A stretch of 64,000 nt of DNA. Origin: Massilia terrae (GTDB lineage: Bacteria; Pseudomonadota; Gammaproteobacteria; Burkholderiales; Burkholderiaceae_D). Below, piece by piece: positions 1 through 10,313 of this stretch. The stretch covers positions 1,612,001 through 1,676,000 of the forward strand of contig NZ_JANUGU010000001.1 in assembly GCF_024753145.1 (NCBI RefSeq), written 5' to 3'. The notes under the pieces are model-generated. The model did no database searches. It saw nothing but the letters and a program-made list of their open reading frames with translations, and had not been told where the DNA came from. Within the stretch, counting starts at the first letter, position 1. The number at the start of each line of letters is the position of its first letter. Both the position numbers and the translations under genes were made by a program.

Positions 1-1105
1 CCACTTCGTCGTTGTAGATCGGCGCATCGGCGCAGTTCTCCCATAGCGACTTGCCGTTCACGGTTTGCGCGTCCGGATGCGGCAGCAGCTTGCCTTCGCC
101 GAGGCGGCGGATCACGGCCGGCAGGCCGCCCGCGTAATAGAACTCCTCCATCAGGAAGCGGCCGGACGGCAGCAGGTCGACGATGGTCGGGGTGCCCTTG
201 CCGATGGTGGTCCAGTCTTCCAGTTCGAGCGGCACGCCGACGCGGCCGGCGATGGCTTTCAGGTGGATGACCGCGTTGGTCGAACCTCCGATTGCTGCGT
301 TCACGCGGATCGCGTTTTCGAAGTTCTCGCGCTTGAGGATCTTCGACAGGCGCAGGTCCTCGTGCACCATCTCGACGATGCGGATCCCGGACATATGGGC
401 CAGCACGTAGCGGCGCGCGTCCACTGCGGGAATCGCGGCGTTGTGCGGCAGCGAGGTGCCGAGCGATTCGGCCATGCAGGCCATGGTCGACGCGGTGCCC
501 ATGGTGTTGCAGGTGCCGGCGGAACGCGAATGGCCCGCTTCGGCCGACAGGAAATCGTGCATCGTGATCTGGCCAGCTTTGGCCTGCTCGTGCAGCTGCC
601 AAACGGCGGTGCCGGAGCCGATGTCCTTGCCGTTCAGCTTACCGTTCAACATGGGGCCGCCGGTGACGACGATGGTCGGCAGGTCGACGCTGGCCGCGCC
701 CATCAGCAGCGCGGGCGTGGTCTTGTCGCAGCCGACCAGCAGGACCACGGCGTCCATCGGATTGCCGCGGATGGATTCTTCGACGTCCATGCTGGCCAGG
801 TTCCGGGTCAGCATCGCGGTCGGGCGCAGGTTGGATTCGCCGTTGGAGAACACGGGGAATTCGACCGGGAAGCCGCCGGCTTCGAGGATGCCGCGCTTGA
901 CGTGTTCGGCCAGCTTGCGGAAGTGGGCGTTGCAGGGGGTGAGCTCGGACCAGGTGTTGCAGATGCCGATGATCGGCTTGCCCTGGAATTCGTGGTCGGG
1001 GATGCCCTGGTTCTTCATCCAGCTTCGGTACATGAAGCCGTTCTTGTCCTGGGTGCCAAACCATTCCGCAGAGCGCAGTTTGGGCTTGTTCTTGATCTCC
1101 GACAC
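1..1105 (-). CDS. IlvD/Edd-family sugar-acid dehydratase, L-arabinonate dehydratase type (3' part outside window)
   Basis: The gene reads leftward and leaves the window at base 1, so only about 368 N-terminal residues are seen. The start is GTG at 1105, preceded by AGGAG at a spacing of six, and gives MSEIKNKPKLRSAEWFGTQ. Members dehydrate aldonic acids to 2-keto-3-deoxy acids using a [2Fe-2S] cluster and Mg2+. Cysteines in TPCNA (C58), GCDKTT (C126) and GTCNTMG (C199) match the three cluster ligands known in Rhizobium L-arabinonate dehydratase (C59, C127, C200), with the Asp-Lys metal-site pair right after C126. The catalytic serine lies outside the window. The LysR gene upstream on the same strand is the likely regulator. 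D-galactonate or L-fuconate as substrate cannot be excluded. Confidence 0.88.
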   Translation of the reverse strand, partial: MSEIKNKPKLRSAEWFGTQDKNGFMYRSWMKNQGIPDHEFQGKPIIGICNTWSELTPCNAHFRKLAEHVKRGILEAGGFPVEFPVFSNGESNLRPTAMLTRNLASMDVEESIRGNPMDAVVLLVGCDKTTPALLMGAASVDLPTIVVTGGPMLNGKLNGKDIGSGTAVWQLHEQAKAGQITMHDFLSAEAGHSRSAGTCNTMGTASTMACMAESLGTSLPHNAAIPAVDARRYVLAHMSGIRIVEMVHEDLRLSKILKRENFENAIRVNAAIGGSTNAVIHLKAIAGRVGVPLELEDWTTIGKGTPTIVDLLPSGRFLMEEFYYAGGLPAVIRRLGEGKLLPHPDAQTVNGKSLWENCADAPIYNDEV

Positions 1106-1178
1106 GCGGTTCTCCTCATTGAGCGATGAGGCATACTAATTTGGCGAGAGATATGTTTCCAATCAATTTTTTGACGGA

Positions 1179-1190
1179 TTTGATATCAAA
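1179..1190. promoter_or_regulatory. Palindrome TTTGATATCAAA in the dehydratase promoter region
   Basis: A perfect 12-base palindrome in AT-rich DNA sits 74 bases upstream of the dehydratase start, between it and the LysR gene. LysR regulators bind imperfect palindromes at this distance from their target starts, so this is a candidate operator. No experimental support is visible. Confidence 0.35.
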
Positions 1191-1228
1191 AACGGTATTA
1201 GCACCTCTCTGCTCGAAGAGCCGCGGTT

Positions 1229-2167
1229 TCAGTAGATTTCGGAGGCGACCGCCCGCACTGCGTCAAGCAGCAAATTCGCCCCCGGCGACAGCAAGCGGTC
1301 CTCCTGCCGGATGATCCCAAACGCATCCATCTTGCACGGCAAATCGATCGGCAAGATCCGCAGCACGTTCAGCGAGGCGTAGTACTGCGCCACGTCCACC
1401 GGCATCACGTGCAGCGAATCCGTCTGCTGCAGCAGCGTCGTGATCACCAGCAGCGCCGTCGTGTCGACCACATTGGCCGGCGGCTGCAGCCCCTCGCGGC
1501 GGAACATCATTTCGAAGCGGTGGCGCAGGATGCTCCCTTGCGGCGGCAAGATCCACGGCAGCGAGGCAATGTCTTTCAGTTCAAGCTGGGTGCGCGCGAG
1601 CAGCGGATGGCCCGGACGCACCACGGCGCAAGCCGGCTCCTCGGTCAGCTCTTCGTAGACCAGCGCCGTGGCGCTCCCCGTTTCCTGCACGCGACCGATC
1701 ATGAAGTCGAGCATGCCCCGTTGCAGCTTATCGAGCAAGACATTGCTCGGCTCCAGTTGAATGCCCACGCGCAGCAGCGGCGCCTGCTCCTTCACACGGG
1801 CCACCGCGCGCGGCAGCAAGGCCATCGCCGGCGACATGATCACGCCGACCTCGACCTGCCCGCTCAGACCGGACTTCAGCGTGACCAGGTCGTCGTGCGC
1901 CAGCGCCAGGCTGGTCAGCGCCATGCGCGCGTGGCGGATCATGGTCTCGCCGTAGATGGTCGGCTCCATCCCGCGCGGCAGGCGGTCGAACAGCCGCACC
2001 TCCAGCATGTCTTCAAGGTCCTTGATCTGCTTGGACGCGGCCGGCTGCGTCATGTGCAGCTCTTCCGCCGCACGATGGATGTTGCGGAAATCGTCGAGCG
2101 CGATCAACAGCAGCAGCTGCCGCGTCTTCAGGCGCGCCTTCAGGAACCAGTTTGGATTCGGATTCAT
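1229..2167 (-). CDS. LysR-family transcriptional regulator (GbpR-like)
   Basis: A 312-residue protein of normal LysR length. The N-terminal winged helix-turn-helix spans about residues 15-75 (DDFRNIHRAAEELHMTQPAA, then SKQIKDLEDML), followed by a linker helix and a periplasmic-binding-protein-like effector domain from about residue 95. The style resembles GbpR-type regulators of sugar uptake and catabolism. It lies 123 bases upstream of the dehydratase gene on the same strand, so control of sugar-acid catabolism is likely; the effector is unknown. The start at 2167 lies in AT-rich DNA shared with the divergent MFS promoter. Confidence 0.85.
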   Translation of the reverse strand: MNPNPNWFLKARLKTRQLLLLIALDDFRNIHRAAEELHMTQPAASKQIKDLEDMLEVRLFDRLPRGMEPTIYGETMIRHARMALTSLALAHDDLVTLKSGLSGQVEVGVIMSPAMALLPRAVARVKEQAPLLRVGIQLEPSNVLLDKLQRGMLDFMIGRVQETGSATALVYEELTEEPACAVVRPGHPLLARTQLELKDIASLPWILPPQGSILRHRFEMMFRREGLQPPANVVDTTALLVITTLLQQTDSLHVMPVDVAQYYASLNVLRILPIDLPCKMDAFGIIRQEDRLLSPGANLLLDAVRAVASEIY

Positions 2168-2220
2168 TTACGAATATTAACAGAGCAACATATTCATCGG
2201 ACCAGCAGTTCATAGCTAAC

Positions 2221-2238
2221 GATATCGAAATCGATATC
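2221..2238. promoter_or_regulatory. 18-bp perfect palindrome between divergent LysR and MFS genes
   Basis: GATATCGA, two A, TCGATATC: eight-base arms with a two-base centre, midway between the LysR start (2167) and the MFS start (2301). It could be the operator of the LysR protein or of an unlinked regulator of the MFS gene. It differs from the palindrome at 1179-1190, although both contain GATATC. Confidence 0.35.
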
Positions 2239-2300
2239 ATTATTGGCGCGCAACATGCCGTAAGCTGGACACTGCCACACCAACCAGAAAGTGAGAACGC

Positions 2301-3485
2301 ATGCCGGAGCGGTCCTTTTCCACCCTGCGATTGATCCCGCGCCCGATTTGGGTGCTCGGCTTCGTGAGCATGCTGATGGATATCTCGTCCGAAATGGTGC
2401 ACAGCCTGCTGCCGATGTATCTGGTCGCGGGGCTGGGCGCCAGCGTCGCCACGGTGGGGCTGATCGAAGGCATCGCGGAAGCGGCGGCCCCGATCGTCAA
2501 GATTTTTTCGGGCGGGCTCAGTGACTACCTTGGCAACCGCAAATGGCTGGCCGTCGCCGGTTACGCGCTCGGCGCGGCCAGCAAGCCGTTTTTCGCCATC
2601 GCCGGATCGGCCAACACCATCCTCGCGGCACGCTTCGTCGACCGCATCGGCAAAGGCATCCGCGGTGCGCCGAGGGATGCGCTGGTTGCCGATATCGCTG
2701 CTCCGGAATCGCGCGGCGCGGCCTTCGGCTTGCGCCAGGCGCTGGACACCGCCGGCGCCTTCGCCGGCCCCTTGCTCGCGGCCGGATTAATGTTCTTGTG
2801 GGCGAACGACTACCGCCGCATCTTCTGGGTGGCGGTGATCCCGGGCGCGCTGGCGGTGCTGCTGCTGGCTGCAGGCGTGAAGGAGCCGCCACACGCTACG
2901 GGCTCCAAAGGGATCAATCCCATCCATCGGGCCAGCCTTCAGCAGCTGTCGTCTTCGTTCTGGTGGGTGGTGGCCATCGGCGCCGTGTTCACGCTGGCGC
3001 GCTTCAGCGAAGCCTTCCTCGTACTGCGCGCCATGCAGGGAGGGATGAAGCCGGCGCTGGTGCCGCTGGTGATGGTCGCGATGAACGTCGTCTACATGCT
3101 GTCGGCCTACCCCTTCGGCAAGCTGGCCGACTCGATGAGCCACCGGCGCCTGCTGGTGATCGGGCTCGGCTTCCTCGTCCTCGCCGACCTGATGCTCGCA
3201 CACGGCAATGGCTGGCCACTGGTGCTGCTCGGCGTTGGCCTATGGGGCCTGCACATGGGGATGACCCAGGGCCTGCTGTCCGTGATGGTGGCGGACACCG
3301 CGCCGGCCAACTTGCGCGGCACGGCGTTCGGATTCTTCAACGTGGTCTCCGGTATCGCCATGCTGTTCGCGAGCGTGGTGGCGGGCCTGCTGTGGGAACG
3401 CTTCGGCGCATCCGCCACCTTCCACGCCGGCGCCACATTCGGTGTACTGGCCGCGCTATTGATCATCATCCGCGGCCCGCGCTAG
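2301..3485 (+). CDS. MFS transporter
   Basis: A 394-residue major facilitator protein with about 12 hydrophobic segments. The conserved loop [18 protein letters not shown] (about residues 113-130) marks a common proteobacterial MFS group, and a second conserved loop, [12 protein letters not shown], lies near residue 275. The substrate cannot be told from sequence. It converges on the CusA-like pump gene and the two reading frames overlap tail to tail by 20 bases (3466-3485). Its position beside copper-resistance genes is suggestive, but it has a separate promoter region, so linkage to metals is inference only. Confidence 0.8.
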   Translation: MPERSFSTLRLIPRPIWVLGFVSMLMDISSEMVHSLLPMYLVAGLGASVATVGLIEGIAEAAAPIVKIFSGGLSDYLGNRKWLAVAGYALGAASKPFFAIAGSANTILAARFVDRIGKGIRGAPRDALVADIAAPESRGAAFGLRQALDTAGAFAGPLLAAGLMFLWANDYRRIFWVAVIPGALAVLLLAAGVKEPPHATGSKGINPIHRASLQQLSSSFWWVVAIGAVFTLARFSEAFLVLRAMQGGMKPALVPLVMVAMNVVYMLSAYPFGKLADSMSHRRLLVIGLGFLVLADLMLAHGNGWPLVLLGVGLWGLHMGMTQGLLSVMVADTAPANLRGTAFGFFNVVSGIAMLFASVVAGLLWERFGASATFHAGATFGVLAALLIIIRGPR

Positions 3486-6400
3486 CAGGCCCGCGCCGGC
3501 GGCGCAGAAGAAAATAGGCCGCCGGTACCACGAACATCGACAGCAACGGCGCCGTCACCATCCCGCCCACCATCGGCGCGGCGATGCGCTGCATGACTTC
3601 CGAACCGGTGCCGCTGCCGACCATGATCGGCACCAGGCCGAGCACGATCACGGCAACCGTCATCGCCTTCGGGCGCACCCGCAGCACGGCGCCATCGGTG
3701 ATCGCCGCCCGCAAGTCCTCCTCGCTGCACTGGCCCGCGGCGCAGCGGGCTTCCCACGCTTGTTTCAGGTACAGCAGCATGATGACGCCGAATTCGGCCG
3801 ACAAGCCGGCCAGCGCGATGAACCCGACGCCGCTCGCGACGGACAGGTTATACCCGAGCAGCCAAAGCAACCACGCGCCGCCCGAGAGCGCAAACGGCAG
3901 CGTCGCCATGATCAGCAGCGCTTCGTCGAAGCGGTGGAAGGTCAGGTACAACAGGAAGAAGATGATCGCCAGCGTCGCCGGCACCACGACCTTGAGCCGG
4001 GCGACGGCGCGCTGCAGGTATTCGAACTGCCCGGACCAGGCGACCGAATAGCCGGGCGTGAGCTTCACCCCGCGCGCCACCGCCTCCTGCATCGCCTTCA
4101 CCGCCGACTGCAGGTCACGGCCGCGAATGTCCACGTACACCCAGCCGGACAGCCGCCCGTTCTCGCTCTTGAGCATGGGCGGCCCGTCGGCGACGCGGAT
4201 ATCGGCAATGTCGCCCAGGCGGATCTGCGCGCCACGGCCGGTCAGCACCGGCAGCTGGCGCAGCTTGTCGACCGAGTCGCGCACTTCGCGCGGATAGCGC
4301 ACATTGATGGGGAAGCGCTGCAGGCCCTCGACAGTCTCGCCGACATTGTCGCCGCCCACCGCGGCCGATACGATGCCCTGCACGTCGGCGATGTTCAGGC
4401 CATAGCGCGCGGCGCGTTCGCGGTCGATGTCGATGTCGACATAGCGTCCGCCGTTGAGGCGCTCGGCCAGGGCCGACGACACGCCCGGCACCTTCCTGAC
4501 CTCCGCTTCGATTTCGCCGGTCAGCCGGTCGATCTCGGCCAGGCTGGGTCCCGAGACCTTGATGCCGACCGGGCTCTTGATGCCGGTGGCGAGCATGTCG
4601 ATCCGGTTGCGGATCGGCGGTACCCACACGTTCGACAGGCCCGGCACCTTGACCACGCGGTCCAGCTCTTCCGTGAGCCGGGCCATGGTCATCCCCTGCC
4701 GCCACTGTTCGCGCGGCTTGAACTGGATGGTGGTCTCGAACATCTCCAGCGGCGCCGGATCGGTGGCCGATTCCGCCCGGCCGGCCTTGCCGAACACGGT
4801 AGCTACTTCCGGCACGGTCTTGATCAACCGGTCGGTCTCCTGCAGCAATTCAGCAGCTTTGCCTGCACTCAGGCCGGGCAGCGCGGAAGGCATGTACAGC
4901 AGGTCACCCTCGTCCAGTGTCGGCATGAATTCGCCGCCGAGGTGCATGGCGGGCCACAGCGCGGTAGCGCCGATGATGGCGGCAGCGGCAAGTACCGTCT
5001 TCGGGCGCCGCAGCACTTGCGCGATGAGCGGCCGGTACAACGCGATCAGCGCGCGACTGAGCGGATTGGCCTGTTCGGCGGGGATCCGTCCGCGCACGAG
5101 GTAGCCCATCAGGACCGGAACCAACGATATCGACAGCCCCGCGGCGGCGGCCATTGCATAGGTCTTGGTGAAGGCGAGCGGCGCGAACAGCCGCCCTTCC
5201 TGCGCCTCCAGCGTAAACACCGGCACGAAGGACAGCACGATGATCAGCAGCGAGAAGAACAACGCGGGACCGACCTCGGTCGCGGCATCGCCAATCACCC
5301 GCCAGCGCGCCTCGCCCTCCAGGTTCGCGCCGGGATGCGCGTGGTTCCACGCCTCGATGTGCTTGTGCGCGTTCTCGATCATCACCACGGCACCGTCGAC
5401 CATGGCGCCGATCGCGATCGCGATACCGCCCAGGGACATGATGTTCGCGTTCACGCCCTGGTAGTACATGATGGTAAACGCAGCCAGCACGCCCAGCGGG
5501 AGCGACACGATCGCCACCAGCGCCGATCGCAGGTGGAACAGGAAGAGCGCGCACACCAGCGCGACGACGATGAATTCCTCGACCAGCTTGCGATTGAGGT
5601 TGCTGACGGCGCGATCGATCAGCCTGGATCGGTCATACGTCGGCACCACTTCCACGCCGGCCGGCAGGCTGGCCCTGAGCGATGCCAGTTTCTGCTTGAC
5701 GGCGGCGATGGTGGTGCGCGCGTTCTTCCCGGAGCGAAGGATCACGACGCCGCCTGCCACTTCGCCCTGCCCGTCCAGCTCCGCGATCCCGCGCCGCATC
5801 TCCGGCCCGACCTGGATCCGCGCCACGTCGCCCAGCCGCACCGGCACGCCAGCCGCGCTGGCGTTGACCGGAATCGCGCGGAAGTCGTCCAGCGAGCGCA
5901 GGTAGCCGGAGCTACGTACCATGTACTCCGCTTCGCCCGATTCCAGCACCGAACCGCCGCTTTCCTGGTTGGCCTTGCCGAGTGCGTCGAGCACCATCGC
6001 ATGCGTGACGTTGTAGGCCCGCATCCTGTCAGGATCCAGCACCACCTGGTACTGCCTGACCATGCCGCCGATACTGGCCACTTCGGACACGTTGGGCACC
6101 GTCTTCAGCTCGTACTTGAGAAACCAGTCCTGCAACGCGCGCAGCTGCGACAGGTCGTGCCTGCCAGTGCGGTCGACCAGCGCGTATTCGAACACCCAGC
6201 CGACACCGGTGGCGTCCGGGCCGAGCGCGGGACGCGCCTGCGCCGGCAGCCGCGCCTGCACCTGGTTCAGGTATTCCAGCACGCGCGAACGCGCCCAGTA
6301 CGGGTCGGTGCCGTCCTCGAACAGGACGTAGACGAAGGAGTCGCCGAAGAAGGAGTAGCCGCGCACCGTCTTCGCGCCGGGTACCGACAGCATTGTAGTA

Positions 6401-6609
6401 GTCAGCGGATAGGTGACCTGGTTCTCGACGATCTGCGGCGCCTGCCCCGGCCACGTCGTGCGGATGATGACCTGCACGTCGGACAAATCGGGCAGCGCGT
6501 CGACCGGCGTGCGCGCCAGCGACCAGATCCCCCACGCCGCGAGCGCCACTGCCGCTGCCAGCACCAGGATGCGGTTGACGATTGACCAGCGGATGATTCG
6601 GGCGATCAT
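3466..6609 (-). CDS. cusA: Cu(I)/Ag(I) efflux RND pump, CusA-type inner-membrane transporter
   Basis: A 1047-residue heavy-metal RND pump that uses the proton gradient to extrude monovalent copper and silver across the envelope with CusB and CusC. It starts [20 protein letters not shown] and contains the RND motif [19 protein letters not shown]. Methionines at 573 (GDLLYMPSA), 623 (PLEMFET) and 672 (NRIDMLATG) fall exactly at the positions of the three metal-relay methionines of E. coli CusA, which places it in the Cu/Ag class and not the Zn/Co/Cd CzcA class. The gene follows cusB with an ATGA overlap (6606-6609) and is last in a four-gene leftward operon. Confidence 0.95.
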   Translation of the reverse strand: MIARIIRWSIVNRILVLAAAVALAAWGIWSLARTPVDALPDLSDVQVIIRTTWPGQAPQIVENQVTYPLTTTMLSVPGAKTVRGYSFFGDSFVYVLFEDGTDPYWARSRVLEYLNQVQARLPAQARPALGPDATGVGWVFEYALVDRTGRHDLSQLRALQDWFLKYELKTVPNVSEVASIGGMVRQYQVVLDPDRMRAYNVTHAMVLDALGKANQESGGSVLESGEAEYMVRSSGYLRSLDDFRAIPVNASAAGVPVRLGDVARIQVGPEMRRGIAELDGQGEVAGGVVILRSGKNARTTIAAVKQKLASLRASLPAGVEVVPTYDRSRLIDRAVSNLNRKLVEEFIVVALVCALFLFHLRSALVAIVSLPLGVLAAFTIMYYQGVNANIMSLGGIAIAIGAMVDGAVVMIENAHKHIEAWNHAHPGANLEGEARWRVIGDAATEVGPALFFSLLIIVLSFVPVFTLEAQEGRLFAPLAFTKTYAMAAAAGLSISLVPVLMGYLVRGRIPAEQANPLSRALIALYRPLIAQVLRRPKTVLAAAAIIGATALWPAMHLGGEFMPTLDEGDLLYMPSALPGLSAGKAAELLQETDRLIKTVPEVATVFGKAGRAESATDPAPLEMFETTIQFKPREQWRQGMTMARLTEELDRVVKVPGLSNVWVPPIRNRIDMLATGIKSPVGIKVSGPSLAEIDRLTGEIEAEVRKVPGVSSALAERLNGGRYVDIDIDRERAARYGLNIADVQGIVSAAVGGDNVGETVEGLQRFPINVRYPREVRDSVDKLRQLPVLTGRGAQIRLGDIADIRVADGPPMLKSENGRLSGWVYVDIRGRDLQSAVKAMQEAVARGVKLTPGYSVAWSGQFEYLQRAVARLKVVVPATLAIIFFLLYLTFHRFDEALLIMATLPFALSGGAWLLWLLGYNLSVASGVGFIALAGLSAEFGVIMLLYLKQAWEARCAAGQCSEEDLRAAITDGAVLRVRPKAMTVAVIVLGLVPIMVGSGTGSEVMQRIAAPMVGGMVTAPLLSMFVVPAAYFLLRRRRGPASAGRG

Positions 6610-8111
6610 TCATGGCTCCCGTGGCCGCCGTGTTCGTGTGCTGCGGCGCCTTGCGGCCGGATCGCCACGATCTGGTAGCGCCCTCCCGGCAACGCCTTGA
6701 TCTCAAACACGACGCTGTCGCCAACCTTCAGGCCGTCCATGCCGCCGGGCGGCGGCGCGAAGCCCATCGTCATCGGTCCCCAGTGCAGCTCCGGTATGGC
6801 CTCATGCGAAATCGTGACCTCGGCGCTGCCGATCTTTTCAATGCGGCCGCGGGTCTGCCAGGTCGCCTGGACGGGTTCCTGTTTCGTCTCGGCCTGCGCC
6901 GCTCCCTCAAGCCGGCGCAGGCTTCCCCGCAGGCTCGCCTCGGAGTCGATCAGGAACTGGCCCGACGCGACCACGCGCTGCCCCGCGCCCACACCAGACA
7001 CGATCTCGGTCTCGCCGCCCGATTCGGCACCGGTCTGGACGTCGACCGGCCGGAACTTCCCGCCGTCTTCGGCCAGGATGACGACACTGCGCGTGCCTGT
7101 CCGGATCACCGCTTCCGACGGTACCAGCAACGCTTGCCGATGCTGGGGCGCGATCTCGATGTTCGCGAACATTCCGGGGGTGAGCTTGCCGTTCGGGTTG
7201 TCCACGGCGATGCGCGCAGTCAGCGTGCGCGTGGCCGGATCCACCTGCGGCAGCAACGCCTCGACCTTGCCGGTGAAGGTCTCGCCCGGCCAAGCCACCG
7301 TGGATGCGCGCACCGGCGTGCCGGGCCGCACCTGGGCGGCGGCGCTCTCCGGCACTTCGGCATTGATCCAGACACTGCGCAGGCCACTGATCGTCATCAG
7401 TGGCGCCCCGGCGGCCACGGTCATGCCTTCGCGCGCCGGCAGCTCGCTGATCACTCCCGACACCGGCGCCGTCACGGTGACGTGCCGCTGCACCTGGCCG
7501 CGCGCGGCGACCTGGCGCACCTGCTCGTCAGTCATGCCGGCGAGCCGCATGCGCTGCAGCGCGGCGTCGAGCAGGCCCGCGGCCTGCGCTGCGCCCATGC
7601 GCTTGATGGACAGGTAGTCCTCCTGCGCCGCGACCCAGTCGGGCACGTACAGGTCCAGCAGCGGCTGGCCTTTGCGCACAGGGTCCTGCGGGGCGCGCGT
7701 GTACAGGCGCTCGACGTAGCCATTGCTGCGCGCCTGCACCACCACGCGTTCGCGCTCGTCGAAGGCCACATTGCCGACCAGGCGCAGCGCAGCGCCAAGG
7801 CTGCCCTCGCGCACGTCGGCGTAGCGGATTCCCAGGTTTTGCGCGACACCCGGGCTCACCTTGACCGTGCCCTCGTCGGCCTGCCCGTCCGCGTACACCG
7901 GCACCAGCTCCATGTCCATGTACGGCGACTTGCCCGGCTTGTCGAAGCGTTTGCCGGGGGCCATCGGATCCTGCCAGTACAGGATCTTGCGTTCGCTTGA
8001 AGGCGCGAGGACGGGGACGGCCGAGCGTTGGCCGAGCCGGTAGGCGCTGTAGACGGCTGCCGCGGCCAGCAGCACGATGACGGCAAAGGCTGTGAGGACG
8101 CGGCGCTTCAT
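6606..8111 (-). CDS. cusB: Cu/Ag efflux periplasmic adaptor CusB with fused CusF-like domain
   Basis: A 501-residue membrane-fusion protein joining the inner-membrane pump to the outer-membrane channel. The start at 8111 ([19 protein letters not shown]) overlaps the stop of the channel gene as ATGA; an in-frame start further upstream would run into that gene. Regions in order: N-terminal membrane anchor (about 5-27); heavy-metal-binding motif [20 protein letters not shown] with MDMELVPVY (about 45-75); barrel-sandwich, hairpin and beta-barrel core; and a C-terminal CusF-like domain from about residue 410 with HWGPMTMGF near residue 441, carrying the Trp and two Met that bind Cu(I)/Ag(I) in CusF. 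The tail is His-rich ([12 protein letters not shown]). The CusF chaperone is therefore built into the adaptor. Confidence 0.94.
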   Translation of the reverse strand: MKRRVLTAFAVIVLLAAAAVYSAYRLGQRSAVPVLAPSSERKILYWQDPMAPGKRFDKPGKSPYMDMELVPVYADGQADEGTVKVSPGVAQNLGIRYADVREGSLGAALRLVGNVAFDERERVVVQARSNGYVERLYTRAPQDPVRKGQPLLDLYVPDWVAAQEDYLSIKRMGAAQAAGLLDAALQRMRLAGMTDEQVRQVAARGQVQRHVTVTAPVSGVISELPAREGMTVAAGAPLMTISGLRSVWINAEVPESAAAQVRPGTPVRASTVAWPGETFTGKVEALLPQVDPATRTLTARIAVDNPNGKLTPGMFANIEIAPQHRQALLVPSEAVIRTGTRSVVILAEDGGKFRPVDVQTGAESGGETEIVSGVGAGQRVVASGQFLIDSEASLRGSLRRLEGAAQAETKQEPVQATWQTRGRIEKIGSAEVTISHEAIPELHWGPMTMGFAPPPGGMDGLKVGDSVVFEIKALPGGRYQIVAIRPQGAAAHEHGGHGSHE

Positions 8112-9412
8112 TGCGCCTCCTGTTTGGCGGTGATGGTATTCATCTGTGTCGTCGGAAGTAGGAAGTTCAGGCGCGCCCACAGGCGTGCCGTTTCGGCTTC
8201 GAGCTGCAGGGCCTGCAGCCGGGTGTCGAGTTCAGTGGCGCGCGCGGCGATCACGTCGGTGAGCGCAGCCTTGCCTCCACGGAAGGCGGCAAGTTGCGCC
8301 TCGGCGCGCTCGCGGGCCAGCGGCAGCAGCTCTTCGCGGTAGCGGGCCAGCCGTTCGAGGCCGGTGCGCCATTCGCCGATTTCGGCGCGGGTCTCGGCGG
8401 AGTGGGCCCGCAGCGCTTCGTCGCGTTCGTCGCGCGCCTGGTCAGCCAGCGCGAGCTGCGCCGCGACCTGGCGGTCCTGGCGATGCTTGCGGTCCCATTG
8501 CAGCGGCACCGCCACGCCGAACGACACCATGTTCGGGTAGTCGGGACCGCGCTGCTGGTAAGCCAGTTCGACCCGCCAATCGGGGCGGCTTTCCGCGTCC
8601 GCCAAACGCGCCTCGGTGCGCGCCAGCTCTTCGGCCCGGGTCATGACCGCGACTTCGGGGTGATGGTCCAGCTGCGAAGGCAGCGTCTCGGGATTGTGCC
8701 GCAGGCGCGTGATGTCCGGAACGCCGGCTGGCGACGGGTCTGGCAGGTCGCCGACCCAGCGCGCCAGCATGGTGGCGGCGTTCAGGCGTTGGCGCTCGAT
8801 CGTGGCGGCGCGGTCGCGCACAAGCACGGCCGCGCTGCGCGCCGCGAGCAGGTCGGCCTGGCTGGCGCGGCCGCCGCGGAAGCCTGCCTGCGCGGCCTCG
8901 GCCTGCGCATCGGCCTGCCCTGCCTGTTCGGCCACCAGCTGCGCCATCTGCCCGGCGTAGTATAGGTCGAGCCAGGCCAGCGCGGTATCGCGCTCGATCG
9001 CCGCCGCAGCCGCAGCCTGCTCGGCGCGGGTCTTGTCGGCCTGGCGTTCGTAGCGTTCCGCGCGCAGGTCGCGCGTGGCGCCCCGGGTCAGCTCCTGCTC
9101 GATGCCGATGCGGCGCATGGTCATCGAGTCCCGGCCCAGCGAGTAGCGCTCGGCGCCACTGAGCGGGAGGTTGTCGATGCCGGCCTTGAGCATCGGATCG
9201 GGCAGCTGCCGGGCCGCCACGGCCAACTCGCGCGAGGCTGTAACTGCGGCATCCTGCGCGCGCAGCTGAAGCGAACGGTCGAGCGCCCGCTTTTGGGCCT
9301 CGGGCAGGGACAGGCTCGTCGCGGCGGCGGGACCGCTGGCGGCCAAAGCCAGCGACAGCAGCGCCGGCGTCACGCGGCGCCGCAGCACCGCGAGGTCAAA
9401 ATGGAAGAGCAT
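8108..9412 (-). CDS. cusC: TolC/CusC-type outer-membrane efflux channel
   Basis: A 434-residue outer-membrane factor with an N-terminal signal sequence (hydrophobic to about residue 32, VTPALLSLALAASGPAAA) followed by two copies of the long-helix outer-membrane efflux repeat, rich in Ala, Arg, Glu and Gln. No lipobox cysteine is present, unlike E. coli CusC. The stop overlaps the cusB start by four bases, so it is the third component of the same pump. The assignment to copper efflux rests on operon position; TolC-type channels are poorly specific by sequence. Confidence 0.88.
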   Translation of the reverse strand: MLFHFDLAVLRRRVTPALLSLALAASGPAAATSLSLPEAQKRALDRSLQLRAQDAAVTASRELAVAARQLPDPMLKAGIDNLPLSGAERYSLGRDSMTMRRIGIEQELTRGATRDLRAERYERQADKTRAEQAAAAAAIERDTALAWLDLYYAGQMAQLVAEQAGQADAQAEAAQAGFRGGRASQADLLAARSAAVLVRDRAATIERQRLNAATMLARWVGDLPDPSPAGVPDITRLRHNPETLPSQLDHHPEVAVMTRAEELARTEARLADAESRPDWRVELAYQQRGPDYPNMVSFGVAVPLQWDRKHRQDRQVAAQLALADQARDERDEALRAHSAETRAEIGEWRTGLERLARYREELLPLARERAEAQLAAFRGGKAALTDVIAARATELDTRLQALQLEAETARLWARLNFLLPTTQMNTITAKQEAQ

Positions 9413-9483
9413 GGTATCTCCAAATGCAATTGACTACCTCGGCCCTTCTGGGAAGAGCCATGGAACGAAGAGCAAGCGGAGGG

Positions 9484-9885
9484 CTAATTGCGCAGGCAGC
9501 AGTGCCTGATGGAGATGGGTGGTGAGCTGCTCGCCGCCTGCAGGAACGCAGCCGGCGCGTCAAGATTGAGCGGAAGCGGATGTCCGATAGGCGACAGTTC
9601 GACCACGAGCGCCGCAGGGATGAAGGGCGCAACGGGAGGCTGCACCGGTGAATCTGGCGTCTGAGTTTGCGCGTGTTTGTGCGCGTCGCACAGGTTGGGG
9701 CTTTGCTGGTCGTGAGGCGCGCAGCAGTCCGCATGCGCCGCCGGTGTATGCATCATCGACGCCGATTGCTCGATCTGCTTCGCCAGTTGCGGACAGTCGT
9801 AGGCGGCCAGGGCGACCTGCGTGAACAGCAGGCTGACCAGGGCAAGCAGTGCGGCGAACAGTCGAATGTGGCGTGGATATCTCAT
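9484..9885 (-). CDS. Small exported Cys/His-rich protein heading the cus operon (CopL-like)
   Basis: A 133-residue protein starting MRYPRHIRLFAALLALVSLL with a clear signal peptide (cleavage near ALA-AYDC). The mature part carries a likely metal-binding stretch, MMHTPAAHADCCAPHDQ and CDAHKHA, and ends in HCCLRN. It lies 71 bases upstream of the channel gene on the same strand and diverges from copC. Small exported Cys/His/Met proteins in this position are common in copper operons, where CopL-type proteins are needed for expression or metal buffering. The exact family is not recognised; metal binding is inferred from composition and context. Confidence 0.7.
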   Translation of the reverse strand: MRYPRHIRLFAALLALVSLLFTQVALAAYDCPQLAKQIEQSASMMHTPAAHADCCAPHDQQSPNLCDAHKHAQTQTPDSPVQPPVAPFIPAALVVELSPIGHPLPLNLDAPAAFLQAASSSPPISIRHCCLRN

Positions 9886-9946
9886 GGCGTATCAGCCCAG
9901 GCAGGTTATCATCCCCGCACGTAAATGTCGAGTGAGGGGAGTAAGC

Positions 9947-10312
9947 ATGTTCGCCAAGCGATTGTTCCTGGCCGGCGCGTTTGCCGCGGGCGCGGCACTT
10001 GCCACATCGGCGCAGGCCCATGCCAAGCTGCAGTCATCCGATCCGGCCGCAGGCAGCATCGTCGCAACCGCGCCGAGGCAGATCAGGCTGAAGTTCAATG
10101 AGGCGGTGGAGCCCGCGTTCAGCAAGATCATCCTCAGCGACGACAAGAATGCCGACATCAAGCTGCCGCACGTCGAAGTCGACAAGGCCGATCCGAGCGT
10201 CATGACAGCCACCTTGCCTGCCCTGGGCCACGGGACCTTCCGCGTCCAATGGACGGCCATGACCCACGACAGCCACAAGACCAAGGGCGACTTCACGTTC
10301 CAGGTCAAGTAG
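9947..10312 (+). CDS. copC: Copper resistance protein CopC
   Basis: A 121-residue periplasmic copper-binding protein. The start at 9947 (MFAKRLFLAGAFAAGAALA) gives a proper signal peptide, with cleavage after AQA leaving mature HAKLQSSDPAAGS. The N-terminal His is a Cu(II) ligand in CopC, and the later MTHDSHKTKGDFTF carries the Asp and His that complete the site. The usual Met-rich Cu(I) loop is absent, so this is a Cu(II)-only type. It diverges from the cus operon across a 61-base gap and is followed after one base by a copD-like remnant. Confidence 0.92.
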   Translation: MFAKRLFLAGAFAAGAALATSAQAHAKLQSSDPAAGSIVATAPRQIRLKFNEAVEPAFSKIILSDDKNADIKLPHVEVDKADPSVMTATLPALGHGTFRVQWTAMTHDSHKTKGDFTFQVK

Positions 10313-10313
10313 C

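Noticed and set aside
3760-6585. Open frame of 941 codons on the plus strand within cusA
   Set aside because: Shadow of cusA; residue pattern is His/Arg/Gln-rich and unstructured, and cusA motifs on the minus strand are decisive.
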